A stretch of DNA of 64,000 nt from Tetracentron sinense. Taxonomy: Eukaryota; Streptophyta; Magnoliopsida; Trochodendrales; Trochodendraceae. The stretch is taken from assembly GCA_015143295.1 (NCBI GenBank), contig CM026567.1, positions 13,968,416-14,032,415 of the forward strand. The letters run 5' to 3'. The notes under the pieces were generated by a model. That model made no database searches, was not told where the DNA came from, and worked only from the letters and a program-made list of their open reading frames with translations. Made by a program: the position numbers and the translations under genes. Below are positions 52,438 to 63,290 of the stretch, one piece after another. Position 1 is the stretch's first letter. Each line of letters begins with the position of its first letter.

Positions 52438-54965
52438 TGTCGCGACCCAAAACCCACCCTAGGAGTTAGAGTGAACTTTGGACGACTAATCATGGATTTC
52501 ATGACTTGCTTGACAAACCATCCCGCAAAAACCCACAGAGCATATACAATAGAGGATATAAACAGTGGAAACATACTCTAACATAACGCATCGGAAGTCT
52601 AAACAAACCTCTATGTATATACATACGTAAATCCAAGTTACACAAAAGGAATACATAAGAAAGTGCGGACAGACCCGCCCAAATACATGAATGTATATCT
52701 CTCATCTCACCCACAGCTAATCCACTCAGAATCTAACACCACCTACTAATAACCCTCTATGGGAGGTTCCTCCAAAGGCTCCTCAACGTACTCCTCTTCC
52801 ACTCATGGACCAGGAGCACAAACATCAAATGGAGCAGCAGCTCCCTCAGAACCTGCCGACATAAGAAGTACGGCTGAGCATGGAATACTCAGCGGGTACT
52901 AAGCACTAACCAACAGTCATAGCATACAGATAGCATACATAAAGCAGGAAACAATTCAAGCATATAAAGCAGGAATAATTCATATCTTGACAATAAAGTA
53001 AAGGAGTATATAATCATGCTTAAATTCATAAAAGCCGATAAAACCCTTGAAAACACCGTGCACTTGACTTGACTGAAAATACCATTTCCGTGCTTGAAAT
53101 CTTGTCATGTTTGTCTTATCTTATCGTATCATGCGTGTCATGTGTGTCATGCCATGTCATGCTTGCTTGGGAAAGTAAACTACTTGTGAGAGAAGGGAGA
53201 CCCTTCTTCCTAAATGCCCATGCTTGTCATGCCGTGTATCATGCTTGCTTGTTCTGAAAAGAAATCTACTTGTGAGGGAAGGGAGACCCTTCTTCCTAAA
53301 ATGCTCATGCCGTGTCCTTTCACTTGTGACTTGTGAGATGCACTTGTGAGGGAAGGGAAACCCTTCTTATGATATGTATGTACTTGCGAGGGAAGGGAGA
53401 CCCTTCTTATGATAATGCATGATTGACTTGTCCTTGCCATGAGCGAGGTAAAACATATCGTAGGATATGTCCCACCTCTAACCATGTTTTGAAAACCTCA
53501 ATAAATGTCGCCATGCATGCCGTGCTCGTGGGAACCGTGTACATACTTACATTCAAATTTACAGATGACATTTGGTTAATTTCACAACACATATAGCATC
53601 AAAGATTGAGCAATTCAATATTCATGGCATTTAGGGAAAGCAGGAAACACACTATCATAGGCCCTAGTAATATTCAGAATTTCTTAGGTATGCATTTCCT
53701 AATTCACAGCTCACTTTATTCACCTTGGCATTTCATCAAACATGGTGTGTTCATTATGGATTTACCCTACAACATGCTTTTCTAGATGAGTTTTTCTCAA
53801 ATCATACGTGTACGTTCATTATTGGAACAATGCCCTTCCCCATTCGTTCATCACACACAACCATTGGCATCCAATCGCCCATTCCATCTCTATTCACCAT
53901 TCACCATTTACCATTCTCCATTCACCGTTCATCCACTCGTAGCACATGTATCAATGAAAGAAAATCAAAAGAAGTAGAGGGAGAAGAGGAACTATAACTA
54001 GGAGGGTAGTAAAAGTACCGACCTTGACAGATGAGGAAGAAACCCTCTTCCAAACGACTGTAAAGTGCTGCCCTAGTTTGGATCACGAGTTCCACGAATG
54101 CTTGAGCCGAAATCTTGAAGAAAACGGCTTGAGGTTGATCTAGGGTTTCAAAACCCCTTTGATTTCTCTCCAACAGGAAACCCTAGGTTGGAATCGCCTT
54201 CTCCCCTTTCTCCTATTCTCTCAAACTCTCTAAGTGTCAAATGATGCCCTAAAGGCTCGGGTTAAACTCTTTAGGTAAGAGTGAACTGACAAAAGACCAT
54301 AACACCCTTACTAAATTTCTGTCAAAACACGAGTGTCGAACTCGTGGTGCTGTGAACAGTGCCAACTCGTGGTGCTGTGAACAGTGCCAACCCGTTGTCC
54401 GTTGTCAAGGGTGTCGAACCCGTTATCACGTTGTGTTGTGCCTAGAGCTGAACACGTTGTCCGTCGTGAATAGTGCTGAGCCCGTCGTCACTTCGTGTCG
54501 TGCATAGTGCTGAGCCCGTAGTCCGTTGTCTTATGTACCACGTGCCCGTGGTGAGTTGTACAATCTACCCGTTGTGAGCTGCACAACATGCCCGTGGTGA
54601 GTCGTACAACGTACCCGTGGTGAGCTGCACAACGTGCCCGTTGTGAACTGTACAACGGATGCACACAGCATTCGTTATCAGCATACGTTGTCTGAGCACG
54701 TTATCAGAGTACGACGTCAGAGCACGTCCTCAGTGCATAACCGAGCTACGATTTCCTACAGGTTCAGACTGTTTTGGCCATATCTTTTGACTCGTTCATC
54801 CGATTTTGACGATTCAACTTGCGTTGTGTTCGTACTTCGAAAAAGAATATTTATGACGTTTCAAAATTTCCAATTTCTTCCTTATTTATTAATTATACCA
54901 CTTAAAAAGGCAGAATGACAACGAAAATGTCATGTATTAAGCATGAAAAGGTCTGGGGCTCTACA
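52438..54965 (-). repeat. 5' LTR of element F
   Basis: 2,528 bp, co-linear with the 3' LTR. Conserved box 54777-54833, palindrome array 54333-54722, hairpin minisatellite 53165-53420, leader hairpin 52874-52892. The acidic frame has a stop in place of the motif Trp. Confidence 0.96.
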
Positions 54966-55429
54966 GATACACTCTACTACTTACCATGTATTATTCCTCT
55001 TAAGAAAAACCATGATTGAAGTATGTTCTTGGGTTGATGGATGTTGATTTTATACTTAGATGTAAACTAGTACTATTATGCACTCTATGTGTTTGGTTAA
55101 ATGCCTCTAAGGGATCTTATGTTTAAATATATTCCTAAGTTGCTATGAGATGTAAGTTATCACTAGTATTGAGTTCTATGAATATGATGTTATTTCTACA
55201 AGGTTCCTAAATCCACATGATGCTCACACATACTATATGCACTCTATGTTCACAAATATCGCATGATTAGATGATTTCTCACAAGAAAAGTGTTCTATCA
55301 AGTTCATAAGTTAAGATTGTGGCTCAAAAGGGTTTTTGCTCGAAATTAAGGTTTCCAAGTATGGTTTTGCTAAAAGAGGTTTTTCTCAAAAGTGGATTCG
55401 CTCAAAGAATGATTTTCGGGATTCAAGGG

Positions 55430-55740
55430 CTTAGGCCTGGCTTGTAAAGTATCGCTTTGATTTTCGTACTCAAGGGAGTTTACCTCCTGGCTTGTAAAGT
55501 ATTGCTTTGATTTTCGTACTCAAGGGAGTTTACCTCCTGGCTTGTAAAGTATCGCTTTGATTTTCGTACTCCCTTTTTGGACTCAAGGGAGTTTAGCTCC
55601 TTGCTTGCAAAGTATCGCTTTATTTTGAACTCATGGGTGTTCTTAAAGGACCGCCTTGCTTGTAAAGTATCGTTTTCGTTTTGAACTCAAGAGAGTCTAT
55701 CTCCTAGCTTGTAAAGTGTCGCTTTGTTATCACTCTTATA
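55430..55740 (+). repeat. Leader minisatellite of solo LTR P
   Basis: Five units of about 52-70 bp with CTTGTAAAGTATCGCTTTGATTTTCGTACTC then AAGGGAGTTTACCTCCTGG. GGAG and CTCC can pair around TTTAC. Same position as the other leader arrays. Confidence 0.85.
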
Positions 55741-55779
55741 GATCACTCTAAGTATTGGAATTGTTATGGTTTAAAGAAT

Positions 55780-56109
55780 ATGGTTAGTGAAATGATCAAT
55801 GATATGTACCTTGTAAAGAAATGCTCACATGATATCTGTTTTATGAACTACTCTAAGTCATATGCTTGTTACGCTTCGCTTTTGTCTGTTAATGCACATG
55901 CTATCGTTGATATTATAGTAATGTCATTTAGTAGTTTGTATACACTGAGTATTCCACGCTCAGCCGAATTGTTGAGTTCGGTAGGTACTGTGGATGCACA
56001 CGCTCCTGAGCCCTGGATAGAGAAGGAGTACTACGAGCCGGAGCCTACTATGGATCATCACCAGGATGATGGAGCTCTAGATAGGAGACCTTATCTAGAC
56101 TATTATTGA
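55780..56109 (+). CDS. LTR reading frame with PWIEKEY motif (solo LTR P)
   Basis: 109 codons from an ATG at 55780, the longest version. It reads through the hairpin (YTLSIPRSAELLSSVG) to DAHAPEPWIEKEYYEPEPTM and an acidic, His-rich end. The hairpin-encoded LSIPxSAE and the PWIE(E/K)EY are shared with the B frame (10042-10224). No known domain. Coding status uncertain. Confidence 0.42.
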   Translation: MVSEMINDMYLVKKCSHDICFMNYSKSYACYASLLSVNAHAIVDIIVMSFSSLYTLSIPRSAELLSSVGTVDAHAPEPWIEKEYYEPEPTMDHHQDDGALDRRPYLDYY

Positions 56110-56639
56110 GGGATGTGAGGAAGAGGGTTATGTATTTTGAAAGTGGGGAATGTCCACTTTAGACTTTACATTTTGTATAAACTGTTGGTTTAGACTTAGA
56201 ATACAAATTGTAGGTTTGTGTATAAAGAAATTTTCAGTTCCACTTTTAGTATGCCTTGTATGCTCTTGCAGGTTGATATGTTTGCCTTATGTGTCATGAC
56301 CGGATGGTGTGACATGGCGGTCATGTGCCTAAAGTATCCCTAATCTCCTAGGGGGTATTTTGGGTCGTGACAAGAACCTTATATTTTACTGAAATTGGAT
56401 ATGGGTGACTATTTGTATATGGGCTATTGCTATGATTGGAATATGTGAGCTATTAGCTATATGTAAAGTGTTTCCAATTTTGTCTACCATGTTATACACA
56501 AATGCTACACTGACACAAGTATATGCATGATCGGTTTTTTTTAATCAATTTATGAGTATCCAAAGAGGAAGAAAAAGTATAAGAAGTACTGGAAAGTAAA
56601 GGAAGGTATATGGAAAAGTAATGGTGCAAGATGATTCTA

Positions 56640-56900
56640 GTCATCTATCTCAGGTTGATAGAAGACCTGCCCATCTCCTGTGGGTACATGGGTACTAATC
56701 AATCGAGTAATACCGATCGGGGAGGTACGATAGCAGGCCGCCTAGAAGGGAAAGGGATACTGGTCATCGGACTCCGACGAATAGCAGGCCACTTGGAAGG
56801 ATCATAGATACTGGTCGTCTACTCCGAAGGTAGCCGAAGGTGAGGATAACAGTAGGCCCGACCAGTTTATGTGGGTACATGGGTACTAGTTGCCCGACTT
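56640..56900 (+). repeat. Leader repeats of G 3' LTR
   Basis: Degenerate units with AGGCCGCCTAGAAGG, GGGTACTGGTCGTC and GTGGGTACATGGGTACTA. Same relative position as the leader minisatellites of the other LTRs. Confidence 0.6.
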
Positions 56901-57134
56901 CTTAGGTGGATCTAGGGTATTTTAATTACCTGTAGGGGGAAAGTAATGGAAACTAAGGTATTTTACAATAACCGTAATGCAAAGATGTAAAGGAACGTAA
57001 AGAAAATATGGTAAACCAAAAGAAGATGTTTCTCAGAGATATATGCTCATGATTGTTTTTAAATTATGTTTTTTGCGCTTTGATTAAAATAATGCATGTG
57101 AAATGATTTAAATTGCGATATATATTCTGTATTC

Positions 57135-57338
57135 ATGTTTATGACATTACAATCTAGTGGTTTGTATACGCGGAGTATTCAATACTCAGCCGTACATATT
57201 TATGTCGGCAGATCCTGTTTTGATGCATATGCTCAGGAACCATGGGTTGAGGAGGAATATATTAAGGAGATACCTACTCCAGAGGAGCTTCAGGAGTATC
57301 AGAGGATACTTGATAGGTGGTGGCCCCATAATGAGTGA
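57135..57338 (+). CDS. LTR reading frame with PWVEEEY motif (G 3' LTR)
   Basis: 67 codons from ATG 57135, reading through the hairpin (YTRSIQYSAVHIYVG) to CFDAYAQEPWVEEEYIKEIP and a Glu/Gln-rich tail ending DRWWPHNE. The alternative start MSAD lies in another frame here because of an indel. Function unknown. Confidence 0.42.
   Translation: MFMTLQSSGLYTRSIQYSAVHIYVGRSCFDAYAQEPWVEEEYIKEIPTPEELQEYQRILDRWWPHNE
57171..57189 (+). ncRNA. Conserved LTR leader hairpin, variant (G 3' LTR)
   Basis: CGGAGTATTCAATACTCAG forms GAGTAT/ATACTC around TCA. The G-U pair of the common form is here A-U, keeping the stem; the outer pairs are weaker. Confidence 0.55.
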
Positions 57339-57549
57339 GGATAGGGAGAGACTAATACATGTATTTTGATGAGCGAGCATGTTCGCTCTTTATTTTGGTT
57401 TATTGTATTAAACTTGGATATAGTATGTATAGAATATTTTGTATTCTGCTTCCGCTATAGCATGCCTTATATATTGTATAGGATCGTTTGGTAATGAGTT
57501 CATGACGCCAAAGTATCCTAACTCTTAGGGGGTATTTTGGGTCACGACA

Positions 57550-58586
57550 AACTCTATGTAACTTATTCTAATATTTTGAAAAGTAGGCAATTTATGAAGT
57601 TCATTGTAGAAATCGGGGAAACGAGGACTAAACTAAACGAAACGAATCCTAAAAGTTAGGATATGTCGAAACAAATGCGTCGGAGCAAATTGCGTCAAAA
57701 AAGGAGTCCTTGTTGAGATTTTGTCCACAACTTTAGGTTGCCTTTTTTAGTAAGTTTGGTAACTTATGAGCCTTGTTGCCCAAATTGTAAATTGAGACCT
57801 AAAAAGATCGAAACCAATTCTAAAACTTAAGATTGATTTAAAAAAATGCTTTTGAGCAAACCGCGTCAAAAAAATAGTCCCTATTGAGCTTCTGTGCTAA
57901 ACTCTAAGTTACTTTTCTTAGTAGTTTGAAACTTAAACAACTTATTATCTCAATTGCTCAAATCGGAAAACGAGGACTAAACTGAACGAAACCAATTCTA
58001 AAACTTAGGATAGTTTGAAACAAATGCGTTGTAGCAAACCGCATCAAAGGAGTCCCAATTAGGATTCTGTGCGTAGCTCTAGGTTTCCTTCTTTTTATGT
58101 AGTTTGAAACTTAGGCGACTTATGAACCTCGTTGCCCAAATCCAGCAAACAAGGTCAAAATTCAATGAAACAAATTCTAAAGTTAGGCTAGATTGAAACA
58201 AATGCGTCGTAGCAGACCGCGTCGAACAAACAGTCCTACTTTGGATTCTTCCAGAAGCAATAGGTTAATTTTTTTTTGTAGTTTGAATCTTAGGCAGCTT
58301 ATGAACCTCGTTACACAAATTGGACAAACGAGGAATAAACTAAACGAAACCAATTCTAAAAGTTAGGATAGGTTGAAATAAATGTGTCGAAGCAGACCAC
58401 GTCGATAAAGGAGTCTTTGTTGGAATTTTGTGGGCGTCTCTAGGTTACTTTTTTTTAGAAATTTGACACTTAGGCAACTTATGAACTTCGTTGCCCAAAT
58501 TGGGCAAACGAAGTCTAAATTAAGCGAAAACATTCTAAAAGTTAAAATAAATTGAAATAAATGCGTTCGAGCAAACCCCGTCCACT
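57550..58586. repeat. ~178-bp tandem satellite array, about 5.8 units
   Basis: The marker AAATGCG (or variants) recurs at 57673, 57844, 58022, 58200, 58380 and 58559, giving spacings of 171, 178, 178, 180 and 179. Each unit contains CCAAATT...AAACGAGG, AATTCTAAAAGTTAGGATA, GAGCAAACCGCGTC and TAGGTTACTTTTTT. Units differ by roughly 15-25 % by eye. No reading frame. The length is typical of plant centromeric or pericentromeric satellites; this one I do not recognise. Confidence 0.88.
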
Positions 58587-59036
58587 AACACCTGTAGACA
58601 TCAAAAGTACGGTTGAGCATGGAATACTCAGTGGGAACCAAATACTAACCAACAGTCATAGCAACATAATGATGAAATATAGCGGAATCAGTTCATATCA
58701 TAACAGGAAGGTAACAGTTTATATTTCATGTTTGCATCACATCAAAATCGGGAAAACTCTTGAAATCATCGTATGCTTGACTTGACTTGAAATACTCTTT
58801 TCATGTTTGAAAACTTGTCTTGTCATGTTCTATCTTGCTTGTCTTATCATATTCTGTCTTGTTTGTCTGGTCTTGTCATGCATGTCATCAAACAACTTAA
58901 AAGGAGGGTGGTGTAAACCCCCTCTTTTTGAGATATGGAATATTGAACTTGAAGGGAGGGAAGTGTAAACCCCCTCTTTTGCGGAAATGCAATCTTGCTT
59001 GACGTGTTCTTGTTCTTGTCTTGTTGTGTTTTTTGT
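58587..59036 (-). repeat. Truncated gypsy LTR leader (minus strand)
   Basis: Contains the leader hairpin (58613-58631, outermost pair lost), the typical CAACAGTCATAGCA segment and two leader units with GGAGGGTGGTGTAAACCCCCTC. It is cut on the left at the satellite and on the right by LINE J. Neither LTR end is present. Confidence 0.75.
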
Positions 59037-59860
59037 TTTTGTTTTTGGAGAGTAAGCTTGGGGGTTAGGCAGACCCCGACCAGATTCATAACAAAAACAG
59101 AATACATTCTACAATATTTACACCCCATCACGTCCTCTCTAACAAAATTCCTAAGAGGACCTTGGAAATCAGAAGATCTAAGGATAACTTCACTATTCAA
59201 ATTACAAAAGGATGCTAGAAAGTCAGCTGCCCTATTTGCTTCTCTCCAGAAGTGAGAAATAGTCACTCCTCGAAGGGACCGGAAATCTTCGCAAATATTT
59301 TCAACCAGTAACCCAACTTGCCACGGCATCTCAACCTTATTGTTTAGAATTTCCACTGCCCCTTTTGAGTTAGTCACAATTATAAGCCTCTCAACATTGT
59401 AAAATAGAGCTTTCTCACAAGCTTTCTTAATAGCTATCAACTCAACATGAAGGCTAGTTCTATAACTGCCAAGCATATCAATCGGTTGGCAAGACCCAAA
59501 AGCGAGAAGTGGCTGGCTCGTGGTTACGAAAAATTCCTCTCATCCCAAAACCATCACTCCTTAAGGAGCCATCAATATTTGCAATCGTGGAGCCAGTCGG
59601 GGAAGGAGTCCATGAACACCATTTGATACACTCGTGACACCAGGAGATTGGGATGTTCCAAGAATGAAAAAAATCTCTATTTTCTGGAGAATCCATTAGG
59701 ACTAAGGATTGGCCTCTAAGGCGAAGAGAGGTATCTTGACTGATCTTGTGACAGATATTCTCTATTGGAAGAAATTGGTTTTGGATATTCTTGCATTTCT
59801 TTCTAGCCATATATGATAGATAGAAGCATTGAAACAAAGTTTCTTGACTGACGCCTAAAC
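59037..59860 (-). mobile_element. LINE J: 5'-truncated LINE, RNase H part (minus)
   Basis: The A-rich tail and the 3' end GGGGTCTGCCTAACCCCC lie at the left. On the minus strand it encodes IYHIW.ERN, the RNase H start NIDGSLRSDGFGMRGIFRNH (about 59570) and a 110-residue open part (LHVELIAIKKACEKALFYN; VTNSKGAVEIL; HFWREANRAADFLASFC). One frame change separates the halves. Divergent from LINE A. Confidence 0.82.
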
Positions 59861-61139
59861 ATCTCCTAATTCACAAGCTAGTAAGGAACTACCATCGTGA
59901 TAAAGGGACTCCCCGAAGTGCTATCAAGATAGATCTCAAGAAAGCTTTTGATACTGTTCGATGGGACTACATTATTACTTTGCTGCAAATGATGGAATTT
60001 CCATCAACTTTCATCCACTGGCTAATCCCGTGTTTTACCACTCCAAGCTTCTCAGTTGTCATAAATGGAACTCCTCAAGGATATTTCAGAAGTTCTCGAG
60101 GGCTGCGTCAAGGAGATCCTCTCTCCCCCCCTCCTCTTTGTTATCGCCATGGAAGGTTTCTCGGCTCTCCTTGACCAGGCTATGCATGCAGGACTAATTA
60201 AACCCCATCCCAGGTGTGAAAATCCCTTAATCTCGCACATTAGTTTTGCTGATGATTTGTTTGTATTCCTTAAAGTAGATCTTTCTTCGGTGTGCAAGCT
60301 CGGCAGCATTCTATCTACATTTTCTTCCTTATCAGGCCTGCATCCAATTCACCAGAAGAGTCAAATGTTCTTTGCTGGAACATCTTCAATCCTCAAATCA
60401 GCATTCAAGCGAATTTTAAACTTCCGGATTGGAAATTTGCCAGTTAAATATTTGGGATTGCCGCTAATCTCAGGCCAACTAACTGCCTCTCACTGTCAAC
60501 CGCTGATTGACCGGATTCTCGCCAAAATACAAAGCTGGAAATCTCATTTCTTATCTTATGCGGGACGGGCCGAGCTTATCAAATCAGTGTTAAACAGCCT
60601 TCAAATTTACTGGACTAAACTTCTCTTCCTTCCTGAAGCTATTTCAAAGCATATAGAACAAATTTGCTGCAATTTTCTATGGTCTGGCCCAGACCTCCAG
60701 AGAAAGATTCATCCAATTGCCTGTTCGGTTGTTAGTCCCAAGAAAGAGGGAGGGCTGGGAATTAGAAAACTAACCGAGTAGAACAAAGCTGGAATGCTTA
60801 GACAAGTTTGGAGCATAATAACTCGTGTGGATAGCCTATGGGTCAAGTGGTGGTGCTATGCTAAGTTGATTCGGAATAAATTCTTTTGGACTATCAAAAG
60901 CCCTTCAAACTTCTCCTGGATATGGCGAAAGGTCTTATCACCCACTTTGTCACCAATAGAGCAAATACCTCTCCATGGTATGACCCCTGGCACCCTATGG
61001 GCATTCTGTCCGAACGTTTTGGACACCGTATACAGTATGACTCAGGATTACCTAGCGATGCTACCGTAGCAAACATTCTGTCAAATTCTGAATGGGATAT
61101 TCCTCCGGCAGTCTCAATTGATCTCCTCACCATCTAGAA
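59861..61139 (+). mobile_element. LINE K: RT fragment of a LINE A-type element
   Basis: Both ends are truncated. The DNA is very close to LINE A 14995-16297. It starts near the HELVRNYHRDKGTP motif, next to LINE J in head-to-head orientation, and is cut at CATCTAGAA by the LTR at 61140. No A tail. Confidence 0.85.
59866..61137 (+). pseudogene. LINE K ORF2 RT core
   Basis: IKIDLKKAFDTVRWDYI, NGTPQGYFRSSRGLRQGDPLSP, then an intact FADDLFVFLKVD catalytic box (about 60246). A 239-codon stretch is open (60065-60781), followed by the thumb and connection (RAELIKSVLNSLQIYWTKL; FLWSGPDLQRKIHP; WSIITRVDSLWVKW). Frame breaks lie near 60125 and a stop at 60779. Unlike LINE A the active-site Asp pair is kept. 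Confidence 0.82.
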
Positions 61140-62064
61140 TGTAGAGCCCCGAATCTTTATTGCACTAGGTGATGAATAGTGTGTGAATAGTGTTCAAGTG
61201 TGGTTTTGTGCACTAATGGGCTTTATGTTAATATACGAGTTTGGATTTATGGCGTGCATGTTTCAATGGGCCTAGATATCACTAAGGAGCATGTATTAAG
61301 CGTAAAAGAGTGTTAGAATGATGTTGGAGAAGTTTCAAGTAATCGGAAGAAGGTTTTACAGCAAAACAGGGGATCATCGATCGCTCGGTGCCATCCTCCG
61401 ATCGATTGAAGGCTATCGACTGGTTAACTTTTTTGTATGGGGAAATTTTCCAGAGAGGGTGTTTTCAACCGATCGGTCGGTTAAAACCACCGATCGATTG
61501 GTAAGCCACCGATCGCTCGGTCTGTACCACAGATCGATCGATTATACGTAGATTTTCTTCATTAAGGGTGTTTAAGACTTTAGCCACCACCCTTTCCCTA
61601 TATAAAGGTTGGGTTCGTGCCTTAGGGTTTCAGAAACTCTTAGTGCATATTTTTGAGAGATTTTGAGAGAGAGAAGAAGGAGAGGAGCTCGGTGATTATT
61701 CAAACTTGTGGAAGATCAAGTTCTTCCATTGTTTTTGGTGATTCTCAACCAAGAACTCACGGTTCTTGCTTGTTCTAGCTTTTGGAATCAAAATCTTTGA
61801 TTTCACCAAGGTAAATACACTCTACTACCAATCTTGCAATCCTACTAGTTGTTAAATATGATTCTTCTAACTCTATGCTACATATACCTTGATTTGCTAT
61901 GGTATGGAAGGATGTTATGCTATGTTGGATGTAAGTTATCATTATGGTGCACTCTAAGTGTTTGATGAAATACCTCTAAGGGTTTTTGATGCTTATGAAT
62001 ATTACCCTCATATGTTCATATGCTCGCATGTCTCGTATGAATCGATGTTTTCCATGGATTTCTC
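61140..62064 (+). repeat. Truncated gypsy LTR (plus)
   Basis: Starts TGTAGAGCCCCG inside LINE K. Contains a GATCGATCGG palindrome array (61375-61545) and TATATAAAGG (61599-61608), then the leader with ATACACTCTACTACC. It stops at 62064 where another LTR begins. The conserved GAGTCAAAAGTTATGG box is missing; the array directly follows a decayed segment. Confidence 0.78.
61375..61608 (+). promoter_or_regulatory. Palindrome array and TATA box, LTR at 61140
   Basis: Seven spaced CGATCG-type units (ATCGATCGCTCGG, CCGATCGATTG, CCGATCGGTCGG, CCGATCGATTGG, CCGATCGCTCGG, AGATCGATCGAT), then TATATAAAGG about 55 bp downstream, as in solo LTR P. Confidence 0.68.
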
Positions 62065-62589
62065 TGTAGACCCAGGATTTTAACCCCCACTCCCGATCAG
62101 GATTGAACCCGAGGAGGAATAGTGCTAAAAATGTTGAAAAGAGAGAGTCGCCACCTATTTAGATTGTGAGGGAAAATAGGGTCCCTTAAAAGATTGGATA
62201 AGGCTTTGGTCTGGGAATAGAGTTTAAGGTAAGGGTTCATTTGAGTCAGGGGAAGGTGTTAGGCACCCCTAAACTCCCATCCGGAGATGGTTACCTACTC
62301 CTTAAGTCTGAATTAAAGTGGGGAAACCATAAGAGAAACTTGTATTTCATCTATATGCTTGACAAATATTATATGAACAGTAATGTACATGTTAAAGTAA
62401 GCCGGGACAGGATAGGGGTTCTATCCTAGGTGAGCTGAACCCGATCAGGGTTGCCTACGTATCCACAGTCAGTGGAATCAAGCCACACGTAGTTCCAGAT
62501 GGGTAGTTGATAGTTTGATTTGTTGGGTGTTTGGATTATGGGTGTTTGAGAAGCTGAGATTGGTATTTGGATGTTAGGGTGTTTTTGAA

Positions 62590-62765
62590 TGGTTCAGGGG
62601 TTTTTGCTCCTGTTAGAGGAGCGAGGTGACCTTTTAAGCTCGTGCTGGGGAGCGTTTGGACAGTTTTGGCTCATGTCAAGGAGCATCTGGACAGTTTTAG
62701 CTCATATCAAGGAGCCTCTAGACAGTTTTTTAGCTCATATCAAGGAGCCTTTGGGTTTAGGGTTT
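62590..62765 (-). repeat. GCTCATATCAAGGAGC repeats
   Basis: Four units of about 35-45 bp with GGACAGTTTTGGCTCATGTCAAGGAGC or close variants. GCTC and GAGC flank a short loop, so each unit is a small hairpin. Confidence 0.75.
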
Positions 62766-62804
62766 GATGGGATTTGGAACAGGGTTTAAGTGGAGTTTCT
62801 AGAC

Positions 62805-63030
62805 AAAAGTTCGACTAGGTGGGTAAGGTTTGACCTAGGGTTTAGTTAAGGTTTAACTAGAGGTCACTAAGGTCTACCTAGGGTTAACTAGGGTTCAGGT
62901 AGGGTAACTGGGGTTGAGGTAGGATAACTAGGGTTTAGGTAGGGTAACTGGAGTCAACTAGGGTTTGACTAGGGTTTAGGTAGGGTAACTAGGGTTTAGG
63001 TAGGGTTTAGGTAGGGTTTAGGTGAGGTTT
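62805..63030. repeat. AGGGTTTAGGTAGGGTAACT repeats
   Basis: Degenerate short tandem repeat built from GGGTTTAGGTA and GGGTAACTA blocks. It resembles telomere repeats only superficially. Confidence 0.75.
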
Positions 63031-63054
63031 TGAATCAAGGTTTGAGCCGAGATT

Positions 63055-63290
63055 CGGACAGGGTTTCGACAGGGTATAGTATGTTGAACCGAAGTTCGGA
63101 CAGAGGTTCGACAGGGTAAGCTGGGTTTGAATAAAACCGGGCAGAGGTTGGACAGGGTAAGCCGGGTTTGAATAAAACCGAGCAGGGGTTTGACAGGGTA
63201 AGCCGGGTTTGAGTAAAACCGGGCAGGGGTTTGACAGGGTAAGCCGGGTTTGAGTAAAACCGGGCAGGGGTTTGACAGGGTAAGCAGTCT
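63055..63290. repeat. ~43-bp tandem repeat (GACAGGGTAAGCCGGGTTTG)
   Basis: About five units, the last three nearly identical: GGGGTTTGACAGGGTAAGCC then GGGTTTGAGTAAAACCGGGCA. Confidence 0.88.

Larger units (their letters stand above)
44755..54965 (-). mobile_element. Element F: complete Ty3/gypsy retrotransposon, TSD GATAC
   Basis: 10,211 bp bounded by GATAC at 44750-44754 and 54966-54970. It has two full LTRs, primer-binding site, gag, putative intron, pol and polypurine tract. By eye the LTRs differ at about 45 sites in 2.53 kb (under 2 %), so it is the youngest element here. Pol has one premature stop and gag two frameshifts. It is the reference copy for the family in this window. The conserved domains and long LTRs suggest the Tekay/Del clade. 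Confidence 0.96.
43603..56372 (+). mobile_element. Solo LTR P (plus), probable TSD AAAAC/AGAAC, split by element F
   Basis: Pieces 43603-44754 and 54971-56372 give 2,554 bp. It starts TGTAGAACCCCGG and ends GGGTCGTGACA. The flanks AAAAC (43598-43602) and AGAAC (56373-56377) differ at one base. Conserved box 44135-44190, ACCGATCGATCGGT array 44226-44335, TATA box TATAAAA at 44397, leader array of GGGAGTTTACCTCCTGGCTTG units at 55430-55740, hairpin at 55945. The region before F and the region after F both contain an ACACTCTACTA element, so about 170 bp here may be extra. Confidence 0.78.
42232..57549 (+). repeat. 3' LTR of element G, split by solo LTR P
   Basis: Starts TGTAGAGCCCCG and ends GGGTCACGACA, then satellite DNA begins at once. 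The two pieces, 42232-43602 and 56378-57549, add up to 2,543 bp. It has a conserved box (42750-42805), a TCGTCGACGA-type array (42841-42906), a TATA-like GCTATAACTAGGG (43013-43025), a leader array at 56640-56900, and the hairpin at 57171. Its last 140 bp match the end of the chimeric LTR. Confidence 0.85.

Noticed and set aside
59037-61139. Twin-priming inversion of one LINE
   Set aside because: The two halves belong to clearly different LINE subfamilies (K close to LINE A, J divergent), so a single inserted RNA is unlikely.
62805-63030. Telomere-like TTTAGGG stretches
   Set aside because: The repeat is AGGGTTTAGGT/AGGGTAACT with irregular spacing, not (TTTAGGG)n, and lies inside an LTR. 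Not an interstitial telomere.
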